Shown in pieces: positions 41,618-51,373 of a stretch of 56,212 bases of DNA. A program made the position numbers and the translations under genes. The stretch is from contig DASQFI010000004.1 of assembly GCA_035633215.1 (NCBI GenBank), positions 1-56,212 of the forward strand, given 5' to 3'. The notes below the pieces were generated by a model. The model searched no databases and was not told the DNA's origin. It worked only from the letters and a program-made list of their open reading frames with translations. Source of the DNA: DASQFI01 sp035633215 (GTDB taxonomy: Bacteria > Acidobacteriota > Vicinamibacteria > Vicinamibacterales > SCN-69-37). Every line of letters begins with the position of its first letter. Position 1 is the stretch's first letter.

Positions 41618-42895
41618 TTAGTGTTTCCGTAGATCGACCTCGACGGTCTTTCTGCGGACCATGTCGAGCGCCGCGGCGACAGATTGGAGGCGCACCATCT
41701 GACGGTCCCCCAGGAAATGGAACGTCTTTGTCGCGTCGATCGCGCCGGTTGCGCTGATGACGACGGTGCCGACCGGCTTCGCCTCGGATCCACCGCCGGG
41801 ACCCGCGATGCCCGTGATCGCGAGGCCAATGTCGGCGCCGAGTCTGGTCCTCACGCCTTCCGCCATCGCTTGCGCAACCGGCTCGCTCACGGCGCCGTGC
41901 GCGGCGAGCAAGGCGTCCGGGACGCCGAGCTGACGGGTCTTGACGTCATTCGAGTACGCGACGACGCCGCCGACCACCCAGGCGGAACTGCCCGGTATCT
42001 CGGTCAGCCGGCCGAGCACCAGGCCCGCGGTGCAGGACTCGGCCACGGCAATCGTGAAGCCGTGCGCTTGGAGAAGGTCGCCGACGACCGCTTCGAGACT
42101 GCGACCGTCGACGCTGTACACGGCCGGGGCAAGCGCCTCAGCCAGCCGGCCGACACCGGATTCGAGCGCACGATCCAGCGCGTCGACATCGGTGCCCCGT
42201 GCGGACAGATGCAGCTCGATCTGACCGGGCGCTGCGAGGATCGTGGTCTGAATCGACACGGGATTGCTGGCCAGCGGCGAGTAGATCGGCTGCGCGACTT
42301 CGTCGACCTGCGATTCGGCGCGTCCGGTGATCTTCAGCACCCGCCGTCGCATCTTGTGGCCGTGCGTCAGCGCTTCGAGTCGTAGGGCCGCGTGGGTGTC
42401 GAAGATCGGCTGCAGCTCGCGCGGCGGGCCGGGCAGCAGCACGATCACGCGGTCCCGAGCTTCGATCCAGAGTCCGGGCGCCGTGCCGTGCGCGTTGACG
42501 AGCACCGCGGCGCCGCGCGGCACGAACGCCTGCCGGCGGTTCTGTTCCGGCATCGGGAATCCACGCCGGGCGAATCGGGCTCGAATCGCCGCCAGGATCC
42601 CGGCGTTTTCGTCGAGCGGGATGTCGAGCACTTCGGCGACGACCTCGCGCGTGAGGTCGTCTTCCGTTGGGCCAAGCCCGCCGGTCGTGATCACCAGATC
42701 CGCCCGCCCCAGCGCATCGCGAAGGATGGCGGCAAGATCCGCGCGGTCGTCGCCCACGACGGCCTTCGCGCGAACGTCGATCCCCAGCTCGTTCAACCGG
42801 CCCGTGAGAAAGAGCGAGTTCGTGTCGAGCCGATGGGCGGTGAGAAGCTCGCTGCCGACGGCGACGATCTCCGCGGTGCGTATGTTGCCCATCAT
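41618..42895 (-). CDS. cinA: CinA-family protein (competence/damage-inducible; NMN amidohydrolase-type)
   Basis: 425 aa; two ATGs at the start overlap the pgpA stop. N-terminal MoCF/COG1058 domain about 5-170 (EIVAVGSELLTAHRLDTNS, TTGGLGPTEDDLTREVVAE, LLPGPPRELQPIFD). C-terminal CinA domain about 265-420 (FTIAVAESCTAGLVLGRLTE, VGGVVAYSNDVKTRQLGV, GIAGPGGGSEAKPVGTVVI). The C-domain hydrolyses NMN in pyridine nucleotide salvage. Confidence 0.95.
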   Translation of the reverse strand: MMGNIRTAEIVAVGSELLTAHRLDTNSLFLTGRLNELGIDVRAKAVVGDDRADLAAILRDALGRADLVITTGGLGPTEDDLTREVVAEVLDIPLDENAGILAAIRARFARRGFPMPEQNRRQAFVPRGAAVLVNAHGTAPGLWIEARDRVIVLLPGPPRELQPIFDTHAALRLEALTHGHKMRRRVLKITGRAESQVDEVAQPIYSPLASNPVSIQTTILAAPGQIELHLSARGTDVDALDRALESGVGRLAEALAPAVYSVDGRSLEAVVGDLLQAHGFTIAVAESCTAGLVLGRLTEIPGSSAWVVGGVVAYSNDVKTRQLGVPDALLAAHGAVSEPVAQAMAEGVRTRLGADIGLAITGIAGPGGGSEAKPVGTVVISATGAIDATKTFHFLGDRQMVRLQSVAAALDMVRRKTVEVDLRKH

Positions 42896-43350
42896 GCCGC
42901 TCCGGAAAGGACTCTCACGCCAACCTGCAGCAGGATATTGCCGTAGACGGCCACGGCGACATCATCCGCCATGATGCCGAGGCCGGCAGGCAGTGATTCG
43001 AACCGGCGAGCCGGCCACGGCTTCGTCACGTCGAGGATGCGGAAGACGAAAAACCCGACGACGGTGCCGACGGGGCCGACACCTGTCAGGAGGAGCGTCA
43101 GCCACTGTCCGGCGACTTCGTCGATCACCACTTGTCCGGGATCGTGCCGTTCGAAGTGCCGCGCGGCTTCCGTCGCGGCCCAGATGCCGATGAGTGTCAC
43201 GGCGGCGGCCATGCCAATCTGCCACGACGCGGGCCATTCCTTCGTCAGGAGGTAGGCGATTGCGCCGACGGCGGACCCGACGGTCCCAGGCGCAATAGGA
43301 GCGTAACCAGCTCCGCCGGCCGTGGCCAGCAGAACGGCCAGCCGCGTCAT
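42892..43350 (-). CDS. pgpA: phosphatidylglycerophosphatase A
   Basis: 152 aa from the ATG at 43350, which overlaps the stop of the RDD gene (ATGA). Integral membrane enzyme: ATAGGAGYAPIAPGTVGSAVG (loop with PGT), VIDEVAGQWLTLL, FRILDVTKPWPARRFESLPAGLGIMADDVAVAVYGN, the conserved PgpA signatures. Dephosphorylates PG-phosphate to phosphatidylglycerol. Coupled to cinA downstream. Confidence 0.94.
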   Translation of the reverse strand: MTRLAVLLATAGGAGYAPIAPGTVGSAVGAIAYLLTKEWPASWQIGMAAAVTLIGIWAATEAARHFERHDPGQVVIDEVAGQWLTLLLTGVGPVGTVVGFFVFRILDVTKPWPARRFESLPAGLGIMADDVAVAVYGNILLQVGVRVLSGAA

Positions 43351-44828
43351 ACGCGTACGACGCGTGTCTGGGCGATTCGATCGTGAACGGCTTTGTGGTC
43401 CCCGACCAGCGCCGGCATGAACCCCGCGCCGAGGGCGAACACGGATGGCAGCGTGAGCAGCGAGCGGAACGCGGCGCGCTGAATGTTCAGCCGCTGGTCC
43501 TCGCCCGTCTCGAGCGACGTGGCCACCACGCGAATCCCCGTGGCCATCTTGCCGAGGGTCTGACCGCCGGCGGCGGTGAAGAGGAGCAAATAGCCGAGGT
43601 CGATGAGCAGTACAAATGCCGTGAGCGGCAGCGCGACGAGGAACGGCAGCCCCGGGAGGTCGGCCATCGTGAGATCGCACGCGCGCAGGATCACCCACAA
43701 GACGGCCGCGCCGACGCCGGCCAGGAACACCGCGTCGAGCACCGCCGCAACGACGCGGCCGATCGAACCGGCGGATTCGGCAGTCGTCTGACGGGCGCTA
43801 CGCGACTCTCTGCGGCTGAGGGGTCGCCGTTCCACGGGCTCATCTGACTCGAACTCCAGGTCGTCGAGCAGATCTCGATTCATCGGCTCGGACCGTTTCA
43901 GCGCGTTCTCCGGCTCTCCCGCTTTCGTCTTCGCGACTTCGGCCTGGCGTCGAACGGACAGCGGCGCGCGCGGCGCCTGAGGCACCTTTACGAGCGGCCG
44001 ATCGATCTCGGCGGCGACAGGATCAGCCTTGCGAACAGGGGCGATCACGGGCTCGATCGGCGGGTCGATGTGCCGATCGATCGGCGCATCGACGGGCCGC
44101 TTGAGGGGCGGGTCGATGCGGGTCTCGATCGGAATTTCGGGTCGGGTTTCGATTGGCAGATCGATCCGGCGGTCGATCGTCGGTTCGACCACCTTCGGTT
44201 CGACTACGACCGGGTCCGGTTCCGGATCCGGCAAGCGCTTCAGGAACAGCGGCAGGTCACTCGTCGTCTGGGGCGCTCGCGTCGGCGCCTCTCGTGGCGC
44301 GGCGTCAACGCGCGTGGGAGGCACGCGTGGGGCGTCAACTCTGGGAGCGTCCACTCGAGCCGGCTCAATCCCGGGCCGCGGAACGTCAACTCGAGGAGCG
44401 ATGGGACGGGGCGCGTCAACTCTGGGAGCCGCCGCCCGAGGGGCGTCAACCCGAGGGGCGTCAACCGTAGTGGAGGTACCCCTGGACGCGTTGTCACGCG
44501 AGAACTCCGGACGGGCCTGGCGATTGGGTTCCGGGCGCATCGCGACGGGCCGCGGCGCCGGCGGACGGTATCCCAGCGAGCGCGGCGGGTCGGCCTCGCG
44601 CGCCGGACGCATGGCGCCCAGGCTGACTGGCTGCTTTGGTTCGGCTGCCGCCGGACGCCGCAGATCGAGATCCACGAGCGGCCCTTCCGCGTCCCGGTCC
44701 TTGATCACGGGATCGGCATCGGCCGTCAGGATCAACGGATCGGCGTCGTGCGTCTCGAGATCGAAGCCGCAATTGCGGCACCGGGGCTCGGGCTCAAAAC
44801 TCAGGTAGTGGCACTTGGGACATCTCAT
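43347..44828 (-). CDS. RDD-family membrane protein with N-terminal zinc ribbon and Pro-rich repeat linker
   Basis: 493 aa. Residues 3-20 form a zinc ribbon (Cys3, Cys6, Cys17, Cys20). About 50-320 is disordered, with repeats of VDAPR/RVDAPR (about 120-190) and Ile-Asp-Pro-rich words such as IDPPI, IETR and IDRHID. The C-terminal RDD domain (about 355-490) has three TM segments with the R..D..D features (AAVLDAVFLAGVGAAVL, LLIDLGYLLLFTAAGGQTLGKMATGIRVV). Function of RDD proteins is mostly unknown; some are Na+/H+ antiporter-like. Coupled by ATGA to the TPR gene upstream and to pgpA downstream. Confidence 0.85.
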   Translation of the reverse strand: MRCPKCHYLSFEPEPRCRNCGFDLETHDADPLILTADADPVIKDRDAEGPLVDLDLRRPAAAEPKQPVSLGAMRPAREADPPRSLGYRPPAPRPVAMRPEPNRQARPEFSRDNASRGTSTTVDAPRVDAPRAAAPRVDAPRPIAPRVDVPRPGIEPARVDAPRVDAPRVPPTRVDAAPREAPTRAPQTTSDLPLFLKRLPDPEPDPVVVEPKVVEPTIDRRIDLPIETRPEIPIETRIDPPLKRPVDAPIDRHIDPPIEPVIAPVRKADPVAAEIDRPLVKVPQAPRAPLSVRRQAEVAKTKAGEPENALKRSEPMNRDLLDDLEFESDEPVERRPLSRRESRSARQTTAESAGSIGRVVAAVLDAVFLAGVGAAVLWVILRACDLTMADLPGLPFLVALPLTAFVLLIDLGYLLLFTAAGGQTLGKMATGIRVVATSLETGEDQRLNIQRAAFRSLLTLPSVFALGAGFMPALVGDHKAVHDRIAQTRVVRV

Positions 44829-45634
44829 CGTCGGCGGGGGTCGGCGGCGCGGCCGGACGGGTCCCGGCTGCTCGCAAGAAGGAGTTGTTGGATTTGGACA
44901 CGCAGCACGTCGGCGGCTGTTCGTGACGGGCTCTCAGGCCCCACGCGATCGAGCGCCTGCAGCGCTTCGGCGAGCCTCCCGCGGGTGTACAGCGTTTGCG
45001 CACGAATGAGCGCCACATCAGCGCTCGAGAGAATTGGCAGCTTCACGGCCGCGGTGGTCGAGAGCAGCTGCTCGCGATCGGATCCCAAGCCAACCCAATC
45101 CTGGATATCAGTGCTCGTCACGCCGACGACGAGCAGCAGGCCCGCGGCGAGCACGGCGACGGCGCCGAGCAGCGTCCTGGACCGTCGCGGCCAGGTCCAG
45201 CCCGGCACGGCTTCAGTGGTCGTGATGACAGGAGCGCGCCCTCCACGTGAGGCGGCATGGACGCGCTCGACTCGTTCGAGCCGGACGCGAAGCGCCGCGG
45301 CATGGTCGTCGTCACCGGTCTCGGCGACCGCGTCGGACAGCAGCTCCCGGGCGGCCGCGGTCTGGCCCTGCTCGAGCAGCGCGTGGCTGGTCTCGAGCAT
45401 CTCCTCAGCCCGGCGCTGTCGCTCGGCGACCGCCGTACGCGCACGATCGATGTAGGCCCGCGCGCGCGCGTGCGTGCGATCGAGAAACAGCACGCGGGTC
45501 CAGAGGTGGATGGCTTCTTCGTACCGGCCGTTGAAGTATTTGTCGAGGCCGTCGATCAGGAGTGCCTCGACCTGGCTGTCACGCTCTGCGGCGTCGGCGG
45601 GGGGCACCGATTCGAGGCGTCTTGGATCAGCCAT
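44825..45634 (-). CDS. TPR-like repeat membrane protein
   Basis: 269 aa from the ATG at 45634. The N-terminal half holds TPR-type helices (LLIDGLDKYFNGRYEEAIHL, FLDRTHARARAYIDRARTAVAERQRRAEEM), then one TM segment (about 168-188: LLGAVAVLAAGLLLVVGVTS), then a further helical region. Such proteins form protein-protein scaffolds. It starts the run that leads into the RDD gene (4-bp overlap). No specific function. Confidence 0.75.
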   Translation of the reverse strand: MADPRRLESVPPADAAERDSQVEALLIDGLDKYFNGRYEEAIHLWTRVLFLDRTHARARAYIDRARTAVAERQRRAEEMLETSHALLEQGQTAAARELLSDAVAETGDDDHAAALRVRLERVERVHAASRGGRAPVITTTEAVPGWTWPRRSRTLLGAVAVLAAGLLLVVGVTSTDIQDWVGLGSDREQLLSTTAAVKLPILSSADVALIRAQTLYTRGRLAEALQALDRVGPESPSRTAADVLRVQIQQLLLASSRDPSGRAADPRRR

Positions 45635-45716
45635 CAGAAGGACCCGCGGATTATATCGGCCGGTCGAGAGGAGTACAAGAGGGATCTGAACGACCGGTGT
45701 GGTAGAACTCTGGCCC

Positions 45717-46622
45717 ATGGCGCTGATTGAGTGCATCCCGAACATCAGCGAGGGCCGGCGGTCGGACGTGCTCGACGCGTGCGCCGCGGCGATCCGATCG
45801 GCGGGCGCACGGCTGCTCGACGTCAAGCCCGACGCCGCGCACAACCGCACCGTGTACACATTCGCAGGCGAGGCCGACGTCGTCCGCGGAGGCGTTCTGG
45901 CACTCTTCGACTGCGCGCTCGAGAAGATCGACCTTCGGCATCACAGCGGAGAGCACCCTCGCATCGGCGCCGTGGACGTGGTGCCGTTCGTCCCCATCGA
46001 GGGCGCGACGATGGCCGATTGCATCGAGCTGGCCCGTCGGGTCGCGCAAGAAGTGTCTACGCGTCACCACTTGCCGATCTTTCTGTATGAGGAGGCCGCC
46101 TCCTCCCCCGCCCGGCGCAACCTGGAGGACATCCGGCGTGGCGAGTTCGAGGGCCTGACGGCCAAGCTTGGCCAGCCTGACTGGCGGCCCGACTTCGGGC
46201 CCACGGCGCCGCATCCTTCCGCGGGCGCGTCGGTCGTCGGCGCCCGTATGCCGCTCATCGCCTACAACATCAATCTGAACACCAACCGGCTGGACGTCGC
46301 GCGCCGCATCGCCGCGGCCGTCCGCCAGAGCTCGGGCGGTCTTCGCTTCGTGAAGGCGATGGGCGTCGAGCTGTCGGACCGCGGCATCGTGCAGGTCTCG
46401 ATGAACCTGACGAACTTCGAGAAGACCCCCATGTTCCGCGTCTTCGAGCTCGTCAAACGCGAAGCCGAGCGCTACGGCGTCACTGTGTTGGAGAGCGAAA
46501 TCGTCGGACTGGTCCCCGCCGCCGCGCTCACGGCCTCGGCCGCCTGGTTTCTACAGCTCGATGCGTTCAATGAGGATCAGATCCTCGAAACGAAGCTGCG
46601 AAAACCCTCGGCCGCGCAGTAG
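45717..46622 (+). CDS. ftcD: glutamate formimidoyltransferase
   Basis: 301 aa from the ATG at 45717; an upstream in-frame GTG/ATG at 45699 adds six residues. Single-domain FtcD: ALIECIPNISEGRR, LLDVKPDAAHNRTVYTF, HHSGEHPRIGAVDVVPFVP, LPIFLYEEAAS, then NINLNTNRLDVARRIA and GIVQVSMNLTNFEKTPMF. Transfers the formimino group from formiminoglutamate to tetrahydrofolate. No hut genes in the window. Convergent with ntrX. Confidence 0.94.
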   Translation: MALIECIPNISEGRRSDVLDACAAAIRSAGARLLDVKPDAAHNRTVYTFAGEADVVRGGVLALFDCALEKIDLRHHSGEHPRIGAVDVVPFVPIEGATMADCIELARRVAQEVSTRHHLPIFLYEEAASSPARRNLEDIRRGEFEGLTAKLGQPDWRPDFGPTAPHPSAGASVVGARMPLIAYNINLNTNRLDVARRIAAAVRQSSGGLRFVKAMGVELSDRGIVQVSMNLTNFEKTPMFRVFELVKREAERYGVTVLESEIVGLVPAAALTASAAWFLQLDAFNEDQILETKLRKPSAAQ

Positions 46623-46643
46623 ACCGGCGGCCGGCCAAGGACT

Positions 46644-48029
46644 TTACGAGTCGCCGGCCGAGTCCCGCTCTTCTCGATCCCGCGGCGCGATCCCGAGGCC
46701 GCGCATCTTCTTGTAGAGGTTGCTGCGCTCGATGCCGAGCGCGTCAGCCGTGCGCGAGATGTTGCCGTCGAAGGCATGGAGTGCGCTCAGGATGTAGTCG
46801 CGCTCCCAGGCATCACGCGCTTCGAAGAGCCGGCCCACCGATGCCGGCGTGCTGGTTCGCACCTCGTCGCTGCCGATGTCGAGAAAAGCCAGATCGGCGG
46901 CCGCGATGACGTCGCCGGGCACCATGATCATCAGGCGCTCGATCACGTTCCGCAGCTCGCGGACATTGCCCGGCCATCGATAGGCGCGCAGCAGCTCGAC
47001 GGCATTCGGCGCGAAGCCCTTCTGCCGCCGGCCATACTCGCGCGCGAATTCCGCCGCGAAATGATCGGCCAGCCGCACGACGTCGTCCTCGCGTTCCCGG
47101 AGCGGCGGCACGTAGATGGGGATGACGTTCAGCCGGAAATAGAGGTCCTCGCGGAACCGGCCGCCCCGGATCTCTTCGGCAAGGTCCTTGTTCGTGGCGG
47201 CGATGATCCGGACGTCGACGCGTACGCTGCTCTGGCCGCCGACCGGCTCGACCACCTGTTCCTGGAGGGCGCGCAGCACCTTCGCCTGCGTCTTCACGCT
47301 CATGTCGCCGACTTCGTCGAGAAACAACGTCCCGCCGGTCGCGGTTTCGAACTTGCCGCGGCGGTCCGCGACCGCGCCTGTGAACGCGCCCTTGATGTGC
47401 CCGAAGAGCTCCGACTCGATCAACTCCTCGGGAATCGCGGCGCAGTTGACCTCGACGAACGGACCGGCCTTGCGATGACTGAGCGCGTGAATCTGTCGAG
47501 CGACGAGCTCCTTGCCTGTCCCGTTCTCGCCCGACACGAGCACGCGGCCGTTCGAGGGTGCCGCCATCGCGACCTGGTCGCGCAGACGGGACATCGCCTC
47601 GCTGGTCCCGACGATGACCTCGCGCCGATCCACCCGCGCACGCAACGCGCGGTTCTCCACCTCGAGCCGCCCCTGGCGCAGCGCATTGCGCACCGCGAGC
47701 ACGGTCTTGTCGAGCGACAGTGGCTTCTCGATGAAATCGAAGGCCCCGAGCTTGGTCGCGCGGACAGCCGACTCGATGTTGGCGTGCCCGGAAATCATGA
47801 TCACTTGCGCCTCCGCCCGCCGTTCGCGCAGGCGCTCGAGCGCCGCCAGCCCGTCGATGCCGGGCAGCCAGATGTCGAGCAGGATCACGTCGTAGGGCTG
47901 CCGCGCTACCTGTTCGAGACACGCTTCGCCGCTGTCGACCGCGTCCACGGTGTAGCCCTCGTCGCGCAGCACCGCCCCCAGCGAGGCTCGAACTCCGGCT
48001 TCGTCGTCGACGATCAGAATCGAGGACAT
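46644..48029 (-). CDS. sigma-54-dependent response regulator, NtrX/NtrC type
   Basis: 461 aa. Receiver domain about 1-120 (ILIVDDEAGVRASL, phosphoacceptor Asp in LLDIWLPGIDGL). AAA+ domain about 140-370 with Walker A GENGTGKELVA, the sigma-54 contact loop GAFTGA, and LDEVGDMSVKTQAKVLR. C-terminal Fis-type HTH about 420-455 (GNISRTADALGIERSNLYKKMR). It acts with the kinase encoded immediately upstream. NtrX is more likely than NtrC because the partner is NtrY-like. Confidence 0.93.
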   Translation of the reverse strand: MSSILIVDDEAGVRASLGAVLRDEGYTVDAVDSGEACLEQVARQPYDVILLDIWLPGIDGLAALERLRERRAEAQVIMISGHANIESAVRATKLGAFDFIEKPLSLDKTVLAVRNALRQGRLEVENRALRARVDRREVIVGTSEAMSRLRDQVAMAAPSNGRVLVSGENGTGKELVARQIHALSHRKAGPFVEVNCAAIPEELIESELFGHIKGAFTGAVADRRGKFETATGGTLFLDEVGDMSVKTQAKVLRALQEQVVEPVGGQSSVRVDVRIIAATNKDLAEEIRGGRFREDLYFRLNVIPIYVPPLREREDDVVRLADHFAAEFAREYGRRQKGFAPNAVELLRAYRWPGNVRELRNVIERLMIMVPGDVIAAADLAFLDIGSDEVRTSTPASVGRLFEARDAWERDYILSALHAFDGNISRTADALGIERSNLYKKMRGLGIAPRDREERDSAGDS

Positions 48030-48034
48030 GACAT

Positions 48035-50326
48035 TCAGGCGGCGGGCAGCTCGACGGTAAACGTGGTCCCGGTCGGTTGGACTTCGCCGACTTCGATCCC
48101 GCCGCCGTGTTCGACGACGATGCGGCGGACGATCGCGAGCCCGAGGCCGCTGCCACGGCCCTTAGTCGAGTAGTACGGCATGAACAGTTTGTCACGGTCG
48201 GCCGGCGGCACGCCCGGGCCGTTGTCGGTCACGACGAGCTTGACGAAGCCATCGCGCGCGTCGTGCGACGTGAGGATCTGGATGGTCGGGCACTGGCCAG
48301 CGGGGCGCGTGCCCGCCGACGGACCGCCGAGCGCCTCCATGGCGTTGTCCACGAGGTTGATGATCACCTGCCGGATCTGCTCGGCGTCGAGCCGGACGGG
48401 CGGCAGTGTGTCGGCCAGATGTTGCTCGACCTTCAGGCTGCCCTTCTGCAGCACGCCCCCGTACAACCGCAGCGTGTTGTCCACGAGGCGATTGAGATCG
48501 GTCGGCACCATGCGCGGCCCGCGCAGCCGCGCGAACTGGGCGAATTCGTCCACCAGGCCTTTGAGCGCTTCGACTTCGACGATGATCGCGTCGGTGCACT
48601 CGCTCACGAGCGCCTGAGTCTGCGGCGGCGCGGCGGAAAAATGGCGGCGCAGCCGTTCGGCGCTCAGCTGGATGGGGGTCAGCGGGTTCTTGATCTCGTG
48701 GGCGAGCCGCCGCGCGACGTCGCGCCAGGCCGCGACCCGCTGCGCCCGAATCAGCGGCGTGACGTCGTCGAACACGACCACCGCCCCTTCGGACTTGCCG
48801 TCGTCGCCCGCCAGCACCGTCGCGGCCGTGGCGAGATGGATCTCGCGCTCCTCGCGCGCAAGCGTGATCTCCTGCACGACTCCGCGCGGCTCGGACCGCT
48901 CCGTCGCCTCCACGAGCGGCAGCAGCGGCCGCAGGTCCTCGCGATCGAAGACCTCGCGCGCCGTCTGGCCCACGGCCGCGTCGTCGAGGCCGAGAAGCCG
49001 CTCGGCCGCGCCGTTCACCGTCGAGATGCGTCCGGACGCGTCGAGTGAGATGACGCCGGTCGCGACGCGCTCGAGGATGGTCTCGATATACCGGCGCCGC
49101 GCGTCCACTTCGACGTTCTTGCGCTCGAGGGCCTGCCGCGACTGATCCAGGCGCTCGCGGCTGGTCCGCAGCTCGGCCGCCATCATGTTGAACGCCTCGA
49201 TCAACGAGCCGAGCTCGTCGCTCGTTTCCGGTTCGAGCCGGACGTCGAACTTGCCCTCACCGATCGCGCGGGCGCCCTCGGCCAGTTGCTGCACGGGACG
49301 CGTAATGCGCTTGGCGAGATAGAGTCCGAGCCAGGTGCCGCTGATCAAGATGAGGAGCGTCACGGCCAGGAAGATCGAGACGTAGACGCCCTGAATCGGT
49401 CCACGCAGCACTTTGAGCTGCTGGTATTGCTCGGACTCGGCCGTGGCGAGTCGGGCGTGCGCGCGAAGGTCCGCGTTGAGATACTGCGAGACGATCACGG
49501 CCCCGATGGCGGCGCCGTCCGCCGTTTTCACCGGCCAGGCGGCACGGACCAGCAGGCCGAGGTTGTCGAGCTGGTCGTCAGTCGCCTCGACATGACCCGA
49601 GGCGACCGCGCGCGCGGCGATCCGATCCGCCGACGCGCTCGACGCGCGCACCGCGTTCTGCGGAAGGGTCGTCGATTCCCGCGCCGTGATCAGCGTGACT
49701 TCCGGCGGCCGGCCTGGCTCGGTGACCGCGCGGTACACTTCGATCATCCCGTCGCGCATCGTCGCGAGCTCGGTGTTCACCAGCCGATCGAGATCCACGT
49801 CGCCATTGGCCGCCACGGCCGTCGCGAGCCGCTGCGCGCGGAACGTCATCTCTTCCTGGTGATCGCGGTACCACTCGCTTGCGAGCGATTGCGCCGAGAT
49901 CAGAATCTTGTCCACGGGCGGGCTGAACCAGCGCGCCGCGACGTTCCGGATGACGCCGCTTCCCGAGATCAGGACCAGGACCGCCGGGATGATCGTCATG
50001 GCGAGAAGCGCGGCCACGAGCTTGGCGCGAAACCGCGCGAACGGCGCCGAGCGCCGCTGCTCCACCCAGAGCTTCAGCAGGTTGCGCGCGAGGACGAAGA
50101 AGAGCGCGACCAGCAGCGCCACGTCCACCGCGAGCAGCGCGTAGAGGATGACGTCGGTGAGGAGCGGCAGCGCGATTTCGGTGGTCCGCTCCGACAGCCA
50201 GAACAGACCGCCGAGCATCGCGATGAGCAGGAGCGCCGCGGCGATGAGGACGCGGGGGTTGTCGAGCGTGCGGCGACGCGGCTCGACCGCGGGGGCGGCG
50301 TCGGACGGCGTCTGTTCGAACAGCAT
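48035..50326 (-). CDS. NtrY-type membrane sensor histidine kinase
   Basis: 763 aa. Several N-terminal TM segments (about 25-125), a periplasmic sensor stretch about 130-310, another TM, then HAMP (about 330-385), PAS (about 400-510), HisKA with phosphorylatable His in RRLAHEIKNPLTPIQ, and HATPase_c (DNAMEAL, DNGPGVPPADRDKLF, GRGSGLGLAIV). This is the NtrY layout. Five bp separate it from the regulator gene; a DUF4390 gene lies upstream as in other ntrYX loci. The stimulus is not evident. Confidence 0.93.
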   Translation of the reverse strand: MLFEQTPSDAAPAVEPRRRTLDNPRVLIAAALLLIAMLGGLFWLSERTTEIALPLLTDVILYALLAVDVALLVALFFVLARNLLKLWVEQRRSAPFARFRAKLVAALLAMTIIPAVLVLISGSGVIRNVAARWFSPPVDKILISAQSLASEWYRDHQEEMTFRAQRLATAVAANGDVDLDRLVNTELATMRDGMIEVYRAVTEPGRPPEVTLITARESTTLPQNAVRASSASADRIAARAVASGHVEATDDQLDNLGLLVRAAWPVKTADGAAIGAVIVSQYLNADLRAHARLATAESEQYQQLKVLRGPIQGVYVSIFLAVTLLILISGTWLGLYLAKRITRPVQQLAEGARAIGEGKFDVRLEPETSDELGSLIEAFNMMAAELRTSRERLDQSRQALERKNVEVDARRRYIETILERVATGVISLDASGRISTVNGAAERLLGLDDAAVGQTAREVFDREDLRPLLPLVEATERSEPRGVVQEITLAREEREIHLATAATVLAGDDGKSEGAVVVFDDVTPLIRAQRVAAWRDVARRLAHEIKNPLTPIQLSAERLRRHFSAAPPQTQALVSECTDAIIVEVEALKGLVDEFAQFARLRGPRMVPTDLNRLVDNTLRLYGGVLQKGSLKVEQHLADTLPPVRLDAEQIRQVIINLVDNAMEALGGPSAGTRPAGQCPTIQILTSHDARDGFVKLVVTDNGPGVPPADRDKLFMPYYSTKGRGSGLGLAIVRRIVVEHGGGIEVGEVQPTGTTFTVELPAA

Positions 50327-50347
50327 GGCGCTCTGTCGTGATCACGC

Positions 50348-50899
50348 TCAGCGGATGTACGTGAAGTCGGCGCGGCCCGAGCCGTCGTCACGGCCCCAGG
50401 GCCAGAACCAGATGACGGTCGAACGCGGGCTGGCGTACAAGCGCACGCGCACGTAGTACTCGACGTTCGGCTCGAGCGGGCTGGCCGGCTCGAGCGCGAC
50501 TTGATCGAAGCTGGTCATCAACTCGCGGACCCTGGCTTCGTCGTTCGACTTGTCCGACCAGAAGACGCGCCCGTCGCGCTCCTTCGAGACCTGGTACGTC
50601 GCCGTCAGGCTGTCGAATCGTACAGACGCGGCGACGCGCGTCCGCGCGAGCGTGGGATCGAACCAGAGCGTGGACGGGCGCCGGAGCTCGACGTCGTAGG
50701 AGAAGGTCAACGTGAGCCCGGTCTTGACCACGCCTCGGGTCTCGTCGGTGAAAGCCCCGGGCGCGACGAATGACGCCAGCACGCGTCCGTCGGACGCGAC
50801 GACGGGCTTGACCTGAATCTCCGCCGCGATCACGACCGCCGAGCCGGCGATGGCTGCCGCGGCGGTCGCGGTCGTCCACAGCCCAGCAGCGCGGGTCAT
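50348..50899 (-). CDS. DUF4390 domain protein
   Basis: 183 aa with an N-terminal hydrophobic segment (TTATAAAAIAGSAVVIAAE) and a beta-rich extracytoplasmic domain (TGLTLTFSYDVELRRPSTLWF, FDSLTATYQVSKERDGRVFW, EYYVRVRLYASPRSTVIWFWPWG). DUF4390 genes typically precede ntrY, as here, so it may modulate the kinase. The start overlaps the nrdR stop by 4 bp. Confidence 0.88.
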   Translation of the reverse strand: MTRAAGLWTTATAAAAIAGSAVVIAAEIQVKPVVASDGRVLASFVAPGAFTDETRGVVKTGLTLTFSYDVELRRPSTLWFDPTLARTRVAASVRFDSLTATYQVSKERDGRVFWSDKSNDEARVRELMTSFDQVALEPASPLEPNVEYYVRVRLYASPRSTVIWFWPWGRDDGSGRADFTYIR

Positions 50900-51354
50900 T
50901 CTCTCGTCCTGAGCAGCGCGTTCAGCTCGTCACGGAACTCGTCGAGGTCGCGGAAATTCCGGTACACCGACGCGAACCGGACGAACGCGACCTGGTCGAG
51001 CTGCTTCAGCTCCTGCATGACGCAGGCGCCGATTTCCTCGGTCGTGATCTCGCGCTCGGGCTTGTCCTGCAGCACCGTTTCGACTTTGTCGGCCACCGCT
51101 TCGAGCGCGCCCACGCGGACCGGACGCTTCTCGCACGCCTTCAGCAGACCCCCGACGAGCTTCTGGCGATCGAACCGCTCGCGCCGGCCGTCTTTTTTCA
51201 CGACCATGTACGGAATTTCGTCGATTCGCTCGTAGCTCGTGAACCGGCGACCGCACTCGAGACACTCGCGACGCCGGCGAATGACTTCGCCTTCCTTGCT
51301 CTCTCGCGAGTCCACGACTTTATCGCCCAGGTGAGCACAGTACGGGCACTTCAC
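50896..51354 (-). CDS. nrdR: transcriptional repressor NrdR
   Basis: 152 aa from the GTG at 51354 with AGGAG six bases upstream. N-terminal zinc ribbon (CPYC at 3-6, CLECGRRF about 31-38) and ATP-cone (about 49-139; VVKKDGRREFRFDRQKL-like with KRPVRV). Represses ribonucleotide reductase genes when dATP is high. No NrdR box or nrd gene is in the window. It is transcribed away from the heptamer repeat at 51374-51512. Confidence 0.95.
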   Translation of the reverse strand: MKCPYCAHLGDKVVDSRESKEGEVIRRRRECLECGRRFTSYERIDEIPYMVVKKDGRRERFDRQKLVGGLLKACEKRPVRVGALEAVADKVETVLQDKPEREITTEEIGACVMQELKQLDQVAFVRFASVYRNFRDLDEFRDELNALLRTRE

Positions 51355-51373
51355 AAAGGCGCTCCTGCCCGTA

